Assembly: GCA_937868095.1 (NCBI GenBank)
Contig: CALMLO010000027.1
Coordinates: forward strand, 1-64,000
Length of the DNA: 64,000 nt
From: an uncultured Phycisphaerales bacterium
GTDB lineage: Bacteria > Planctomycetota > Phycisphaerae > Sedimentisphaerales > Anaerohalosphaeraceae
Reading direction: 5' to 3'
The notes under the pieces were generated by a model. The model was given only the letters and a program-made list of their open reading frames with translations, ran no database searches and was not told where the DNA came from. Below are positions 44,574 to 52,872 of the stretch, piece by piece. A program made the position numbers and the translations under genes. Within the stretch, counting starts at the first letter, position 1, and every line of letters starts with the position of its first letter.

Positions 44574-44771
44574 ATGAAGACGGTTGCTTATCTGATGCTG
44601 ATAATGATGGCCCTGACGTTCTTTCTGACGCTGGGCAGCACGGTGTCCGCCGAGGAAGACGACGGCTTGACGGTCGGCGGCACCTGCGAGGTCTTCCGTT
44701 CTCTGCCTGCCGCACTTTGTCTGACGGTGGAAGGAGAGGACGGCGGCCCTGTCGAAGAAATCTTTGAGTAA
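44574..44771 (+). CDS. Small predicted secreted peptide
   Basis: 65 residues: a signal peptide (about 1-26, LMLIMMALTFFLTL then VSA before EEDDG) and an acidic mature part of about 39 residues with two Cys (CEVF, ALCLTV). GAAAGGAAA lies 8 bases upstream. It is 39 bases after the PilX-like gene and probably co-transcribed, and a long stem at 44792 follows. Family unknown; it may be a partner of the PilX-like protein. The two Cys could form a disulfide. Confidence 0.55.
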   Translation: MKTVAYLMLIMMALTFFLTLGSTVSAEEDDGLTVGGTCEVFRSLPAALCLTVEGEDGGPVEEIFE

Positions 44772-44791
44772 CTGCACAGATTCTGAATCAA

Positions 44792-44831
44792 AGCAAGGCC
44801 GCCGGCGGCTCGTCTGTCCGGCGGCTTTGCT
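44792..44831. terminator. Long stem between convergent genes
   Basis: Bases 44792-44805 pair with 44818-44831 over 14 bp (one G-T), loop of 12. It lies just after the small secreted peptide gene and before the end of the minus-strand dehydrogenase gene, so it probably terminates both. The T-runs are poor on both sides. Confidence 0.6.
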
Positions 44832-44833
44832 GT

Positions 44834-45724
44834 TCAGATTTTTTGCCCCATTTCTTCAATCACTTCAAAGAGGGCCTGCGTGCCGTCTTGGCCTCGCCCG
44901 CGGGCGGATAGAATACTGAGCAGTTCTCTTGCCAGAGCAGTTGCCGGCAGGGGCTGACCAATCCGCCGGGCATAGTTCAGCACAAGGTTCAAATCCTTTA
45001 TCTGGAGTTCTGTCTTAAAGGCCGGTTTCCAGTCGCCCGCAAGAATCTTCGGCCCCAGATGCTTCAGGGAATGGCTGTAGGCGGCACCGGCACAAGTCGC
45101 TGTCAGGGTGGTTTGCAAATTCAGTCCCGCTTTTTTGGCGAATGCCAGCCCTTCCGCAATACTCACAATCGTATGAATCACCATCACCTGATTGGCCAGT
45201 TTGGTCATTTGCCCGGAGCCGACAGGCCCGCAGTGTGTGAGCGTCCGTCCGATTGTCTCCAGAACAGGACGGACTTTTTCGAGGGCCTCCGCGGGGCCGC
45301 CTATCATTATAGACAGTTTGCCTTCAATCGCCCCGATTTGCCCGCCGCTGACGGGAGCATCCAGAAACAAAATCCCTTTTTCATGGAGCAGCCGGGCCAT
45401 CTCCTGCGTTGCCTGCGGGCAGATGGTCGATGTGTCGATGCAAATCAGCCCTTGCCGGCCGCCTTCAAGGACGCCCTGTTTGCCCAGCAGGACCTGCTGA
45501 ACGTCCGGGGTATCCGGCAGGCAGGTGATGAGCACTTCCGCCTGCCGTGCGGCCTGGGCGGGGGTGTCTGCCCAGACGGCTCCGCTGTCCAGCAGTGATT
45601 GGGCCTTTGATTTGGTTCGATTGTGTACGACGACCGAAAAACCGCCCCGCAGAAGGTTAGCGGCCATCGGAGCACCCATAATGCCGGTGCCGATAAGGGC
45701 GATTGTTTTTGGTGTATCTGCCAA
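44834..45724 (-). CDS. 3-hydroxyisobutyrate / tartronate-semialdehyde reductase family dehydrogenase
   Basis: A 296-residue NAD(P)-dependent beta-hydroxyacid dehydrogenase. The Rossmann motif ALIGTGIMGAPMAANLL starts at about residue 9, the substrate-binding DAPVSGGQIGA is at about 121-131, and the catalytic Lys is in GQMTKLANQ (about 172). Close relatives reduce tartronate semialdehyde or oxidise 3-hydroxyisobutyrate; succinic-semialdehyde reductase is another option. The minus-strand membrane-protein gene lies 12 bases upstream, with hemL before it, so the three may be one operon. The substrate cannot be fixed from sequence. Confidence 0.85.
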   Translation of the reverse strand: MADTPKTIALIGTGIMGAPMAANLLRGGFSVVVHNRTKSKAQSLLDSGAVWADTPAQAARQAEVLITCLPDTPDVQQVLLGKQGVLEGGRQGLICIDTSTICPQATQEMARLLHEKGILFLDAPVSGGQIGAIEGKLSIMIGGPAEALEKVRPVLETIGRTLTHCGPVGSGQMTKLANQVMVIHTIVSIAEGLAFAKKAGLNLQTTLTATCAGAAYSHSLKHLGPKILAGDWKPAFKTELQIKDLNLVLNYARRIGQPLPATALARELLSILSARGRGQDGTQALFEVIEEMGQKI

Positions 45725-45736
45725 CTCGAACCCTTC

Positions 45737-46609
45737 CTATCGGCTGACAATGCCCAGTCTTCGCTGGGTGGCCTGGTACCACTTGCCGGAGCGAATCGCC
45801 GACCATACAAGCAACCAAACAGCCAAAATCCACAGCCCGACAAAGCGAAGGTATGTAAGCACAAGCCAGAACTTCGAACCGTCCGCCCGCGACGGGAAGA
45901 CGCAGAGCAGCTCCGACGGCAGATAAATAGCACCCGCCAGTACGCCGGGTATCAGGCATTGCCACGGAAACAGAAAAATCAGCAGAAAAAGAGAGATAAA
46001 AAAGGCCCGGCTGATGTGATTGATGCCGCCCAAACGGCTGACCAGCGAGACCTTCAGCGTTATCAGCAAAACCAGACAGTACAATACTGCTGCGAACAGG
46101 AGAACTGCATTCAGACCGCTGATGAGAACCCACGCATGTCGGCAGGACAGATGAAAGAGCGGCCACTTCAAAGAGGCAGATTTGGTTTTTTCGGGCTCGG
46201 CAGCCGGCTGGGCTTCCTGAGCAACTTCCTGAGCCGCCTGTGCGATCGGCTCGCTCGGAACAGACGCAGGGGCTTGAGGATTTTCTGCGGGGGCGGCAGG
46301 AGCAGCCGCAGGAGCGGCCGCGGCGGCGGGAACAGCAGGAGCCGCATCGCTCGGCTGCGCTTCTGCGGCCGCCGGCGCAGATTCAGGAGCAGAGAGAGCC
46401 GGACAAATCGCCCGACAGGAAGCGCTTGTGCCGCAGCGCTGTTCATAGGCAATCCCGCCGCTCTGCTGAAACCAGAACAATCCCTGCAGCAGTATCAGCG
46501 ACAGCAGCATCAGCCAGAAACAGAGGTTTTTCATCCCCCGAAAGGCATCTCGGGCTTCCAGACAGTCTGTTATATCAATAATGTCTTGATTGGTCTGATG
46601 TTCTTCCAT
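45737..46609 (-). CDS. Membrane protein with Ala/Pro-rich loop
   Basis: A 290-residue inner-membrane protein. One membrane segment (about 28-46) is followed by a low-complexity Ala/Pro/Glu region (about 70-140) in the periplasm or cytoplasm, then about three membrane segments (about 158-183, 200-232, 250-275). No enzyme motif is visible. It lies between hemL (11 bases upstream) and the dehydrogenase gene. I do not recognise the family. The Ala/Pro tract resembles spacer segments that cross the periplasm. Confidence 0.55.
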   Translation of the reverse strand: MEEHQTNQDIIDITDCLEARDAFRGMKNLCFWLMLLSLILLQGLFWFQQSGGIAYEQRCGTSASCRAICPALSAPESAPAAAEAQPSDAAPAVPAAAAAPAAAPAAPAENPQAPASVPSEPIAQAAQEVAQEAQPAAEPEKTKSASLKWPLFHLSCRHAWVLISGLNAVLLFAAVLYCLVLLITLKVSLVSRLGGINHISRAFFISLFLLIFLFPWQCLIPGVLAGAIYLPSELLCVFPSRADGSKFWLVLTYLRFVGLWILAVWLLVWSAIRSGKWYQATQRRLGIVSR

Positions 46610-46620
46610 GTTTTGACTCC

Positions 46621-47925
46621 TTATTGTGAAGGTCCTTTTCTATTCAGATTCTCCAGGGCATTATAGGCCGCCTGAATAGTTTTATCAATATCGGTTTCCG
46701 TGTGAGCCACACTGACAAACCACGCTTCAAAAGCGCTGGGGGCAAGGTAAATGCCCTGATGGAGCATGGCGGCAAAGAACCGTTTGAACCGGCCGATGCT
46801 GCATTGCTGAACATCCTCAAAATTACACACCGGCTTAGAGGTAAAGAACATGCTCAGCAGCGAGCCGGCACGATTGATTTGAATGGCGGTGCCGGTTTTG
46901 TCGGCGGCTTGCCGGAGACCTTGCTCCAAACGGGCGGACAACGTCTCCAGTCGGTCATAAACGCCGGGTTGCTGCAGAAGTTTCAAAGTCGCCAGGGCCG
47001 CTGCGGTCGCCAGGGGGTTGCCGCTCAGCGTGCCGGCCTGATAGACCGGCCCGAGCGGTGCCAAAAGGTCCATAACGGCCCTGGCTCCTCCCACAGCCGC
47101 ACACGGCAAACCGCCGCCGACGATTTTCCCCAGACAGGTAAGGTCTGCCGGAATATCATAAAGACTTTGAGCCCCGCCGTAAGTCAGTCGAAAGCCGGTA
47201 ATCACTTCATCGAAAATCAGAAGCGTCTGGTGTTCCGAACACAGTTGCCGGATTGTTTGCAGGTACCCTTTTTCCGGCGGCACCACCCCCATATTGGCGG
47301 CGACCGGCTCGACAATCACGCCGGCAATCTGACGCGGGTATTTTTGAAATACCTGCCGCAGGGCGTCGGCATTGTTGTAGGGAACCGTGATCGTCTTTTC
47401 GGCAAGGCAGGCAAGAACCCCCGCGCTGGCCGGTATTCCCAGCTCGGCGGCTCCGGAGCCGGCTCCAACCAGCAGGGAGTCGCTGTGGCCGTGATAGCAG
47501 CCGTCCATTTTGACCAGCAGGTCTCTTTGGGTAAATGCCCGTGCCAGCCGAACGGCCGTCATCACGGCTTCGGTGCCGCTGCTGACCAGACGAACTTTTT
47601 CAATCGACGGAAAGGCCTGGACAATGGTTTCCGCCAGACGAACTTCGTTTTCTGTGGCCGCTCCGAACGACGTACCCTTCCGCGCAGCCGAACAGACGGC
47701 TTCTATGACGGCCGGATGGGCATGGCCGACAATCATCGGGCCCCACGAACCGACATAATCAACATATTCATTGCCGTCAATATCCCAAATATGGGACCCA
47801 GCCGCCCGCTCGATGAAAAGAGGAGGCAAGTCAACCCCCCGAAAAGACCGGACGGGAGAATTGACCCCTCCCGGGATAACCCGGCAGGCCCGTTCGAATG
47901 CCTTTTGAGAAGCGGTTGTTTTCAT
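46621..47925 (-). CDS. hemL: Glutamate-1-semialdehyde 2,1-aminomutase
   Basis: A 434-residue pyridoxal-phosphate enzyme that makes 5-aminolevulinate in the C5 tetrapyrrole pathway. The PLP lysine is Lys267 in TCLGKIVGGGLP; FDEVITGFR (238-246) holds the cofactor-binding Asp. The N-terminal IPGGVNSPVRSF is diagnostic. Length is normal. It is first of three minus-strand genes, with AAGGAG about 14 bases before the start. Other haem genes are not in the window. Confidence 0.96.
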   Translation of the reverse strand: MKTTASQKAFERACRVIPGGVNSPVRSFRGVDLPPLFIERAAGSHIWDIDGNEYVDYVGSWGPMIVGHAHPAVIEAVCSAARKGTSFGAATENEVRLAETIVQAFPSIEKVRLVSSGTEAVMTAVRLARAFTQRDLLVKMDGCYHGHSDSLLVGAGSGAAELGIPASAGVLACLAEKTITVPYNNADALRQVFQKYPRQIAGVIVEPVAANMGVVPPEKGYLQTIRQLCSEHQTLLIFDEVITGFRLTYGGAQSLYDIPADLTCLGKIVGGGLPCAAVGGARAVMDLLAPLGPVYQAGTLSGNPLATAAALATLKLLQQPGVYDRLETLSARLEQGLRQAADKTGTAIQINRAGSLLSMFFTSKPVCNFEDVQQCSIGRFKRFFAAMLHQGIYLAPSAFEAWFVSVAHTETDIDKTIQAAYNALENLNRKGPSQ

Positions 47926-48062
47926 TGTATCTCGAAAAACTCCTTAATTTTTTTTCATCTGCTCCTTTTGATTCTATCCTTTGCCTTCGGAAAGTCCAAA
48001 ATAAAGGTTTTTGTCCTTGAGTGAAATAACCCATCTCCCGTCTGAAAAGCAGGTGTTTTTTC

Positions 48063-48090
48063 TTGCAATCGGTTTGGCTTTGAATATACT
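48063..48090 (+). promoter_or_regulatory. Promoter of the PpiD/SurA-like gene
   Basis: TTGCAA (48063-48068) and TATACT (48085-48090) are 16 bases apart, about 50 bases before ATG 48146. Confidence 0.7.
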
Positions 48091-48145
48091 TAGCCGTTTC
48101 GTAAATAATGGAGTATGAATTGCCTGAATTGATTCGAGGAACCCC

Positions 48146-50365
48146 ATGAATGCCATAAAGTGGATTCGCAAAAACGAGCGCAAGCTGATGGCTTGGCTGG
48201 TGATTTTGATTATGATTTCGTTTGTAGGGGGCTATGGACTCCAGCAATTTTTGATGTATATCGGCCAGGGAGGAGCCAAGCAGGTGATAGCCGCCTATGG
48301 CGATGGGCAGAAAATCCGGGCCGGCGAGGTGCAGGCCGCACAAAATGAACTCGAAATCCTAAAGATGCTGATGGCAGACCGTATGCTGTCGGCCTTTTCG
48401 CAGATGTATGGGGATTTGAGCCCGCAACTGCTCGAATTGATTCTTTTTCCCGATACAAGGGCTTCCGGCGAACTTCGCCTTCAACTGATGGCCTTGGTGG
48501 AGCGGGGACAGCTGAATCTGAAGCCGGAAGAAATTGACAGCTTTTTTGCTCCTCATGAGCATCGCCCGGAGATTTTGTGGATTCTGCTGAAAAAAGAGGT
48601 AGAAAAAGTAGGGTATGTTGTGCCGGATGCAGATGCAGCGGGCTACCTGAGACAGATTATTTCAGGGCTGACCCAGAATCAGGTTGACCCGTCCATGCTG
48701 CTCAGCCAGGTAGTCCAGCGAACCAAAAAGTCCGAACAAGAAATTATCCGCATATTCGGCAATTTGGTGAGCGTTATGAATTATGCGGATTTGGTGCTGG
48801 GCAATTATCTGGTTACAACCGATGAAATTCGCAGCCAGATTGCCCGGACGATGGAAAAACTTACAGCGGAGGCACTTTTTCTGGATGCAGAAGAATGGGT
48901 GGACGAACAGCCCGAGCCGACCGAGGAGGAGATTCAGAAGCAGTTTCAGCAGTATCGCTCTGTTTATCCGATGAGTTTTTCTCCGGACAATCCTTATGGA
49001 TTCGGCTATGCCCTTGGCAAACGCATCCAACTGGAGTATTTGCTGGTGCGATTGGACGATATTCAGAAGCGGGTCGAAAAACCCTCTTTTGATGAGCTCG
49101 AATCCTATTATCTCCGCAATATCAGCAAGTTTCAGCAGAGCGAGCCGATCGATCCGAATAACCCCGAGGCCGGCACGCGGACCATCACACGCCCCTTCGC
49201 GCAAGTGATGCAGCAGGTCCGTCAGGAAGTGGAAAAACAGCGGGCGGAGGCCTTGGCCAACAATATTCTTAACGAAGCCCGTCAGATGATCGATGCCGGT
49301 TGGGATACGCTGGACCTCGAGAAGGCCGCTGTCGCTCAGATGCAGCAGGCGGCAGGGGATTATACGACCGCAGCCAGGGAGCTGGAGAAGAAATATCAGA
49401 TTTCAGTCGTGACCGGCAAGACAGGATGGCTTCGTCCGGAGGATTTATCGTCAGAGCCGTTCCTGCGAAGGGTCGTTCTAACGGCCCCTTCATCGGTACG
49501 GTTGATTGATGTTCTGCTGGCGATTCCGGAGACCGGCAAGCCCTCTTCCCAGCCGGGACTGCCGCCTGTGCGAGTGTGGGAAACCATCAGTCCCATCAGC
49601 GGAGGGATGCCGGCTGATGGACAATATATTACACTGCGCGGCATGGTGCGGGTCATCGGCATTCAGCCGCCGCTGGTGCCGGAAGATGTAAATTTTTCGT
49701 TTGATAATCACGGCGTCAGTCTTTCGCAGCCCCCTCAGCCGTCCGTCTTTTCTGTGCGTGAGCAGGTGATAAAAGACCTCAAAACCCTCCGCGCGATGGA
49801 AAAGGCCCGCACGCAGGCGGCCGACCTTGTCCGATTCGTCGAAGCCGATGGCTGGGAAAAAGGACTCCAGCGGTTTTATGAAACGTATTATCCGCAGACA
49901 GACCCCAACAGCCCGTCGCCGCTCCGACCGCAGCTGCGGACATTGCCGGAACAAACCGTTCCTCCCCAAAGCCAGGTGGAGATGCTTCGCCAGCGGCTTG
50001 CGGTTCCGTCCGCTTCCCGTGATATACTCGTCAGCCGTTATCAGAATGCGGTCTTTATTCGGAAATTAGCGGAAATACTGGACCCCTCTCAGGAAACAAC
50101 AGGCCCCATTGCTCATCTTTTGGTTTTTGAGCCGGCGCGGAACGTTGTCGTGGTCAAGCAGTTAACTCGGAAGCCGGCCACCGAAAAAGACTATGCCGAC
50201 AACAAAAGCAAGGTAGCCATGCAGCGGGCTATGCTGGCCAAAATAGACCTCGGGCTGGTTCATTTCAATCCGAAAAATATTGCCGGCCGAATGGGACTGG
50301 TTTATAAGAAAACCAAAGAACCGCCTCAACTAATGCCGGTGGACGTTGACCTGCCGGTGGATTGA
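48146..50365 (+). CDS. PpiD/SurA-like membrane-anchored periplasmic chaperone
   Basis: A 739-residue protein. One N-terminal membrane helix (about 15-36, LMAWLVILIMISFVGGYGLQ) anchors a long periplasmic part. The next 200 residues have the SurA-N/PpiD-type helical pattern, with a domain rich in Gln/Glu at about 245-400. Canonical parvulin motifs are hard to see, so isomerase activity is doubtful. Such proteins help fold outer-membrane and secreted proteins. The TGA overlaps the next ATG by one base, so the downstream membrane proteins are coupled. Confidence 0.65.
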   Translation: MNAIKWIRKNERKLMAWLVILIMISFVGGYGLQQFLMYIGQGGAKQVIAAYGDGQKIRAGEVQAAQNELEILKMLMADRMLSAFSQMYGDLSPQLLELILFPDTRASGELRLQLMALVERGQLNLKPEEIDSFFAPHEHRPEILWILLKKEVEKVGYVVPDADAAGYLRQIISGLTQNQVDPSMLLSQVVQRTKKSEQEIIRIFGNLVSVMNYADLVLGNYLVTTDEIRSQIARTMEKLTAEALFLDAEEWVDEQPEPTEEEIQKQFQQYRSVYPMSFSPDNPYGFGYALGKRIQLEYLLVRLDDIQKRVEKPSFDELESYYLRNISKFQQSEPIDPNNPEAGTRTITRPFAQVMQQVRQEVEKQRAEALANNILNEARQMIDAGWDTLDLEKAAVAQMQQAAGDYTTAARELEKKYQISVVTGKTGWLRPEDLSSEPFLRRVVLTAPSSVRLIDVLLAIPETGKPSSQPGLPPVRVWETISPISGGMPADGQYITLRGMVRVIGIQPPLVPEDVNFSFDNHGVSLSQPPQPSVFSVREQVIKDLKTLRAMEKARTQAADLVRFVEADGWEKGLQRFYETYYPQTDPNSPSPLRPQLRTLPEQTVPPQSQVEMLRQRLAVPSASRDILVSRYQNAVFIRKLAEILDPSQETTGPIAHLLVFEPARNVVVVKQLTRKPATEKDYADNKSKVAMQRAMLAKIDLGLVHFNPKNIAGRMGLVYKKTKEPPQLMPVDVDLPVD

Positions 50366-50787
50366 TGCAGATGAAATCACACAGGCCGATTGATCATATT
50401 GTATGGCTGTTTTTGGTGGGAATGGCTGCCTGGGCTGTCCCGGGCGGCGGCCATTTTCTTATCGGGCAGCGCCGCCATGCCTATGTGCTGTTTACGACGA
50501 TTGTGCTCACCTTTCTGGTCGGTCTGTACATCGGCTCTATTGGGATTGTGGACCCGGTAGGAGCCCGACTCTGGTATCTGGCGCAGATTTTAACCAGCCC
50601 GATCGTGGGCTGGCTGGGCCAAATCGCCCAAAAGGGCGACTATTTTGTGGCCGGCCGGGCACAGGATTACGGACAAATCTATACCGCGCTGGCGGGGCTT
50701 CTGAATCTGCTGTGTATTCTGAATGCTGTCTATCGGGCCTATTCGGGTATCGGCGAGGTCATCGGACAGGAGGAAGAAAATGGCTGA
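50365..50787 (+). CDS. Small polytopic membrane protein
   Basis: A 140-residue protein with about four membrane segments (about 12-30, 36-58, 66-86, 104-128). GGGHFLIGQRRHAYVLF near residue 26 is the only distinctive motif. ATG 50365 shares a base with the stop of the chaperone gene; ATG 50371 is an alternative. It overlaps the next gene by 8 bases. Tight coupling suggests that the three act together in the envelope. Possibly the DUF6677 group, by weak memory only. Confidence 0.65.
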   Translation: MQMKSHRPIDHIVWLFLVGMAAWAVPGGGHFLIGQRRHAYVLFTTIVLTFLVGLYIGSIGIVDPVGARLWYLAQILTSPIVGWLGQIAQKGDYFVAGRAQDYGQIYTALAGLLNLLCILNAVYRAYSGIGEVIGQEEENG

Positions 50788-51031
50788 ACTGGCCGGTGCA
50801 GTTTTGGCAGGGCTTTATGCTCCTGTGGATATCCCCACCACACCGGCTTCGCTGCTGTGGATGTTTCCTCTGCTGTTGTCCATTGCGGTGGTTTATAAAA
50901 CAACCCGCATTCGAGTCCTTTTTTGGAAGACCTTTGTACGGGAAGTGCTGATTTTGTTTTTAACCCTCAGCGGCTTTATGATTTTGGCTGGGATTGTGCT
51001 GAACCTTGTGGTTTGGCTGATGACCAGTTAA
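50780..51031 (+). CDS. 83-residue two-helix membrane protein
   Basis: ATG 50780 begins inside the previous gene (AGGAGGAA at 50769-50776 as ribosome site). It codes 83 residues with membrane segments at about 25-40 and 55-80 (LILFLTLSGFMILAGIVLNL). The end is convergent with rnc and the stop codons overlap by 3 bases. Family unknown; third member of a coupled trio with the chaperone. Confidence 0.62.
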   Translation: MAELAGAVLAGLYAPVDIPTTPASLLWMFPLLLSIAVVYKTTRIRVLFWKTFVREVLILFLTLSGFMILAGIVLNLVVWLMTS

Positions 51032-51753
51032 TCATCCGCCGTTTCTTGCGGCCGGTTTCCATCTTCATTAAGCACGCCCATCTCAATCAGGGCCTTCAGG
51101 GCGGCTCGTTGTTCCGCCTCTTTTTTGGTGGGGCCCCATGCCCCCGGGAACTGACGCTGGCCGACAACCGCACAGACTTCAAAGCACTTGTTGTGGTCAG
51201 GCCCTTTCTCGTCCAGCAGCCGATAGGCGGGAGTCGCATTAAGATGCCGCTGGCTGTACTGCTGAAGGATGGATTTAAAATTGTCCATATGTCCCTGCGC
51301 ATCGGCGGATTCAAGATAAGGACCAAACTGCTGCCGGACAAAGTCCTGCGCAGCGGCAAATCCTCCGTCCAGATAGATGGCCGCCAGAATCGCTTCGAGT
51401 GTGCCGGCAGAGATGGAACCGTTCAGAGCACGGGAGCCGTTAGTGCCTTTGCCGACCTGGATAAATTCGAGCAGCCCCAGTGTATGGGCAATCTGCGAAC
51501 AGATTTTCCGGGACACTAAGACGCTCTTGATTTTGGTCAGATCGCCTTCTAAGTATTCCGGAAACCGTTCATAAAGGTCATGGCAGATAACCAGCCCCAG
51601 CACGGCATCGCCCAAAAATTCAAGCCGTTCATTGCTTACCAGCCGGGAATTTGCCCAGGAAGAATGAATCAGGGCTTCCTCGAGAAGGGCCGGATTGTGA
51701 AAATGATACCCCAGCCGCTCTTCTACCTGCTGCAGAAGTTCTTTTTCCATTTC
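51028..51753 (-). CDS. rnc: Ribonuclease III
   Basis: A 241-residue double-strand RNA endonuclease. The signature NERLEFLGDAVLG (40-52) and the second acidic site in GTLEAILAAIYLDGG are intact; a double-strand RNA-binding domain is at about 160-230. It matures rRNA and cuts structured mRNAs. ATG 51753 is chosen; TTG 51777 would add eight residues, and neither has a good ribosome site. Its stop overlaps the stop of the plus-strand membrane gene by three bases. Confidence 0.94.
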   Translation of the reverse strand, partial: EMEKELLQQVEERLGYHFHNPALLEEALIHSSWANSRLVSNERLEFLGDAVLGLVICHDLYERFPEYLEGDLTKIKSVLVSRKICSQIAHTLGLLEFIQVGKGTNGSRALNGSISAGTLEAILAAIYLDGGFAAAQDFVRQQFGPYLESADAQGHMDNFKSILQQYSQRHLNATPAYRLLDEKGPDHNKCFEVCAVVGQRQFPGAWGPTKKEAEQRAALKALIEMGVLNEDGNRPQETADD

Positions 51754-51852
51754 GTTTGCAAGTCTCTTTCTGAGCAAGCAGATTACGAAGACCGCTTTCA
51801 GCCGGACGCGGGCTTGGCAATGTGCTTGCGATTGTTTATTTCTTTAGAGTCC

Positions 51853-51881
51853 TATTTACACCCTTTGACGGACTCTGTCAA
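51853..51881 (-). promoter_or_regulatory. Promoter of rnc with inverted repeat
   Basis: On the complement, TTGACA (51881-51876) is 17 bases from TAAATA (51858-51853). The spacer and -10 box are bracketed by the inverted repeat AGAGTCC (51846-51852) and GGACTCT (51870-51876), which would form a hairpin at the 5' end or bind a dimer. Confidence 0.55.
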
Positions 51882-51902
51882 TCCCAAACGGCGGCAAGGA
51901 AT

Positions 51903-52247
51903 TTACAAAGCGGCCTGAGCCATCTGCAAACCTGCCAGGGCCACAAATTGATCCTCAACAAACGTAAAGACCGTATCCAGACCGGTTACCAGAAAAATAT
52001 TTTTGGTCTGGGGCTGGACACAGCAGAAAACCAGTTTTCGCTGATTGTCATGAATGACTTTGCGCAGTTTAAGCAGTTTGGCGATACTCGAAGAAGTTAC
52101 AATCTCCACATCGGAAAAGTCGATTACGACATCCTGTTCTTTTTGACGAGAAACCATTTCGCAAACGGAGATAATCTCTTCCCCGAGGTCCGGTTCCGGT
52201 GCCAAATTCACCAAAATAACGTTTTCAGACCATTGCTGAATACCCAT
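51903..52247 (-). CDS. STAS-domain anti-anti-sigma-like protein
   Basis: A 114-residue single-domain protein. The strand and switch region DVVIDFSDVEIVTSSSIAKLL carries the Ser pair where anti-anti-sigma factors are phosphorylated. Such proteins release a sigma factor from a kinase anti-sigma. AGAGGA lies 8 bases before ATG 52247 on the complement; the frame is open further but upstream sequence is not conserved-looking. No kinase or sigma gene is next to it. Confidence 0.82.
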   Translation of the reverse strand: MGIQQWSENVILVNLAPEPDLGEEIISVCEMVSRQKEQDVVIDFSDVEIVTSSSIAKLLKLRKVIHDNQRKLVFCCVQPQTKNIFLVTGLDTVFTFVEDQFVALAGLQMAQAAL

Positions 52248-52411
52248 ATTTGAGTTCCTCTCTGTAGACTTGTCAAAACGTTTGTTTCTATATCGTCTGA
52301 ATATCGCTGCTAATTCACAAGAACACCCCATTTTTCCGAAACCGACCATTTTGACAGCATTATCGGACATAAACAATTCCGGAGAAAACCTGAAAAATTT
52401 TTGAGAGAAAA

Positions 52412-52440
52412 TTGACATATTTTTCTTTTTTTGTTCTATT
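52412..52440 (+). promoter_or_regulatory. Promoter of the cold-shock gene
   Basis: TTGACA (52412-52417) and TCTATT (52435-52440) are 17 bases apart in a very T-rich tract, leaving a leader of about 100 bases. Confidence 0.65.
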
Positions 52441-52467
52441 TAAAAAGGTTTATGGGTATCGGGCATC

Positions 52468-52533
52468 TCCCTCCGGCCGAATCCCAGAATGAATCCTGGA
52501 GGGATAGAGTTATGGATGGGACAAGTCCGTCCC
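52468..52533 (+). promoter_or_regulatory. Structured leader of the cold-shock gene
   Basis: TCCCTCC (52468-52474) pairs with GGAGGGA (52498-52504), and GGGAC (52518-52522) pairs with GTCCC (52529-52533). The CTCC segments can instead pair with the ribosome site GAGGAG (52535-52540), so two exclusive folds are possible, as expected for temperature control. Confidence 0.5.
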
Positions 52534-52546
52534 TGAGGAGACTGTT

Positions 52547-52750
52547 GTGAGCACCGGGACAGTAAAATGGTTTAACGAGAAGAAGGGTTTTGGTTTTATT
52601 ACGCCGGACGAGGGAGGGGATGACCTGTTTGTGCATCATTCCAAGATTGATATGCAGGGCTTTCGCACCCTGAAAGAAGGTCAGCGTGTCGCATTTGATG
52701 TAACCAATGGCGAAAAAGGCAAGATTGCGATAAACGTCAGGCCCGCCTGA
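52547..52750 (+). CDS. cspA: Cold-shock RNA-binding protein
   Basis: A 67-residue OB-fold protein. [20 protein letters not shown] contains RNP1 (KGFGFI), and DLFVHHSKI is RNP2. GTG 52547 has GAGGAG six bases upstream. It should bind single-stranded RNA and DNA and melt mRNA structure. It is a single-gene unit with a promoter and a structured leader. The exact paralog letter is uncertain. Confidence 0.95.
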   Translation: MSTGTVKWFNEKKGFGFITPDEGGDDLFVHHSKIDMQGFRTLKEGQRVAFDVTNGEKGKIAINVRPA

Positions 52751-52872
52751 TTACTGCTTTTTCTGCGTTTTTTTGTTGGGGATGCCTTTTTTAACCGTCT
52801 CGGCGGTGCAGATGTGCAGATAATACCGCCGGAAGAGGTTGGCTATATTGTCTTGCAGGAAAGGGGGCAGCA

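Noticed and set aside
46702-48024. 440-codon plus-strand frame opposite hemL
   Set aside because: hemL is certain on the other strand; the frame lacks any domain.
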